Positions 63,901 through 64,000 of a stretch of 64,000 bases of DNA are shown one piece after another. Positions within the stretch are counted from its first letter, which is position 1, and every line of letters starts with the position of its first letter. The notes beneath the pieces are model-generated. The model was given only the letters and a program-made list of their open reading frames with translations. It was not told the DNA's origin and ran no database searches. The DNA comes from Bacteroidia bacterium (lineage in GTDB: Bacteria > Bacteroidota > Bacteroidia > 2-12-FULL-35-15): assembly GCA_030654175.1 (NCBI GenBank), contig JAURXZ010000033.1, positions 62,001 to 126,000 of the forward strand, read 5' to 3'. The position numbers and the translations under genes were made by a program.

Positions 63901-64000
63901 CCAACGTTAAAGTTGTTATAAGCACCCACAAATGTTGTAAATGATGCATCCGTTGCGACATCCAAATAGTAGGTTATTGCACCAGTTGATGCTGACCAAT
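60960..64000 (-). CDS. Fibronectin-III-like repeat surface protein, C-terminal 1013 residues (cut by window end)
   Basis: Eleven consecutive repeats of about 93 residues in the window, each with a conserved Cys-containing opening (TCxxFNANW), YYLDVSTxxxF, NVGNxTTYNVTGL and YYYRVRAxNxC. The upstream, N-terminal-side repeats alternate two nearly identical types (…FAATGIACTVFNANW… and …ATNVTCSSMNANW…), while the last five have diverged. The protein continues beyond base 64000. It ends at the last repeat with ...STPTINLTTL and no T9SS sorting domain, which is unusual. Confidence 0.9.
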   Translation of the reverse strand, partial: WSASTGAITYYLDVATDASFTTFVGAYNNFNVGNVLTYNVTGLPGTVVYYRVRAASGCASGNNSNFITVNPSAVNAPVAFAPTGIACTVFNANWATVAGAFGYFLDVSTSPSFATFVAGYNDLNVGNLTTYNVTGLVVNTQYYYRVRAMNACVTSPNSNSISASTNAPAAPVATAATNVTCTSMNVNWSAVPGAITYYLDVATDASFTAFVGAYNNFNVNNVTTYNVTGLTGTTVYYRVRAASGCASGNNSNFVTVNPSAINSPVAFAATGIACTVFNANWQAVTGALGYYIDVSTASNFSTFLPGYNDLSVGSVTSYNVTGLTVNTTYYYRVRSANACVTSPNSNSITASTNAPSPPTATAATNVTCSSMNANWTTSSGAITYYLDIATDASFTTFVGVYNNFNVGNVTTYNATGLPGTTVYYRLRAASGCASGGNSNFVQVNPSALTAPVSAAASDITCTFFNANWAGVTGAIAYIIDVSTSPTFATFLAGYNNLNVGNVLTLNVTGLTADNTYYYRVRAINACVTSLNSAIITASTYAPGAPNAIAANNLTCSGFNARWQAVTGALDYFLDLSTDPAFGTFVGTYNNLNVGNVLTYPITGLTSSTVYYYRVRARNGCSTGGSSNVTTASTTAPTNPTSLSVVTYTCTSFIARWNAVGGATSYVIDVALNPGFSPILGAYNNLNVGNVTSRNITGLSAGFMYYYRVRSVNLCGTSGNSGSIAFSINSPEIPAPGLNNPGCTTYGVSWPLAAGATYYLVDVSDNPSFSTFEGIYNSFNTGNVSGITITGLSNPGNYYFRMRSGNACGISGNSNTLYMLTGAPGAPNTTNNPVTTITCNSFIATWGSVSGAGTYFLDVSTSATFVSYVGIYQDLNVGSLTSFNVSGLVAGTTYYYRVRAASGCATGINSSSVTVSLVTPATPVPAAASSITNSSFTANWALAANATTYYIDVATDPLFNNVVTGYNSLNAGNVSSYSVTGLTSGVTYYYRVRASNSCATSLNSTPTINLTTL

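Overview
The window comes from a Bacteroidota (Bacteroidetes) chromosome. Supporting evidence on the chromosomal side: type IX secretion sorting domains on secreted proteins, promoters of the TTTG / TAnnTTTG type upstream of clpC (and a -7 box upstream of fabI), an S74/collagen-like surface protein that starts with the usual Bacteroidetes GVGIGTTTP segment, AT-rich DNA and several families of short interspersed palindromic repeats. No tRNA, rRNA or CRISPR array was recognised. Region 1 (1 to about 29,950) is one end of an integrated virus-like element. Every gene is on the minus strand, packed with overlaps or short gaps, and none looks like host housekeeping. Reading in the direction of transcription (right to left): about 30 small early-type genes (29.8-18.8 kb), including a probable DNA-binding/replication protein, a J-domain protein, an ASCH-like protein, a nucleoside deoxyribosyltransferase-like protein and a DUF2829/Tad2-like small protein; then a structural-looking block (18.6-9.8 kb) with many single-span membrane proteins, a 747-residue protein with a transglutaminase-like cysteine-protease domain, a 237-residue capsid candidate followed by three tandem small proteins, a coiled-coil protein and a GH19 lysozyme/chitinase; then two fibre-like proteins sharing a domain, flanking holin-like and spanin-like genes (9.7-6.4 kb); then an N6-adenine methyltransferase and a giant Strawberry-notch helicase that share an unusual Glu/Leu-rich C-terminal tail, and an unknown protein cut by the window start. 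I see no integrase, terminase, portal, tail or relaxase gene. The right end coincides with a dif-like XerC/XerD site at 29,922-29,949, so the element probably uses host Xer recombination. A tailless, perhaps membrane-containing, Xer-integrated prophage is my best reading; the packaging ATPase and left end would lie outside the window. Region 2 (30.0-41.2 kb) is host DNA: a POT peptide transporter, secreted and TPR proteins, an M16 peptidase and a GYD protein. Region 3 (41.4-47.0 kb) holds gyrA and the divergent clpC. Region 4 (47.1-53.0 kb) has an MFS exporter, a barrel-like protein, TspO, a T9SS-secreted alpha/beta hydrolase flanked by a 160-bp direct repeat that carries a truncated lipoprotein copy, a hemerythrin-like lipoprotein and a DUF1801 protein. 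Region 5 (53.1-58.1 kb) is lipid and nucleotide metabolism: fabI, a fatty acid desaturase, a DUF4442 hot-dog protein, an HMG-CoA lyase-like protein and pyrD. Region 6 (58.3-64.0 kb) holds two very repetitive cell-surface proteins, one collagen-like with an S74 domain and one made of fibronectin-III-like repeats that runs off the window.
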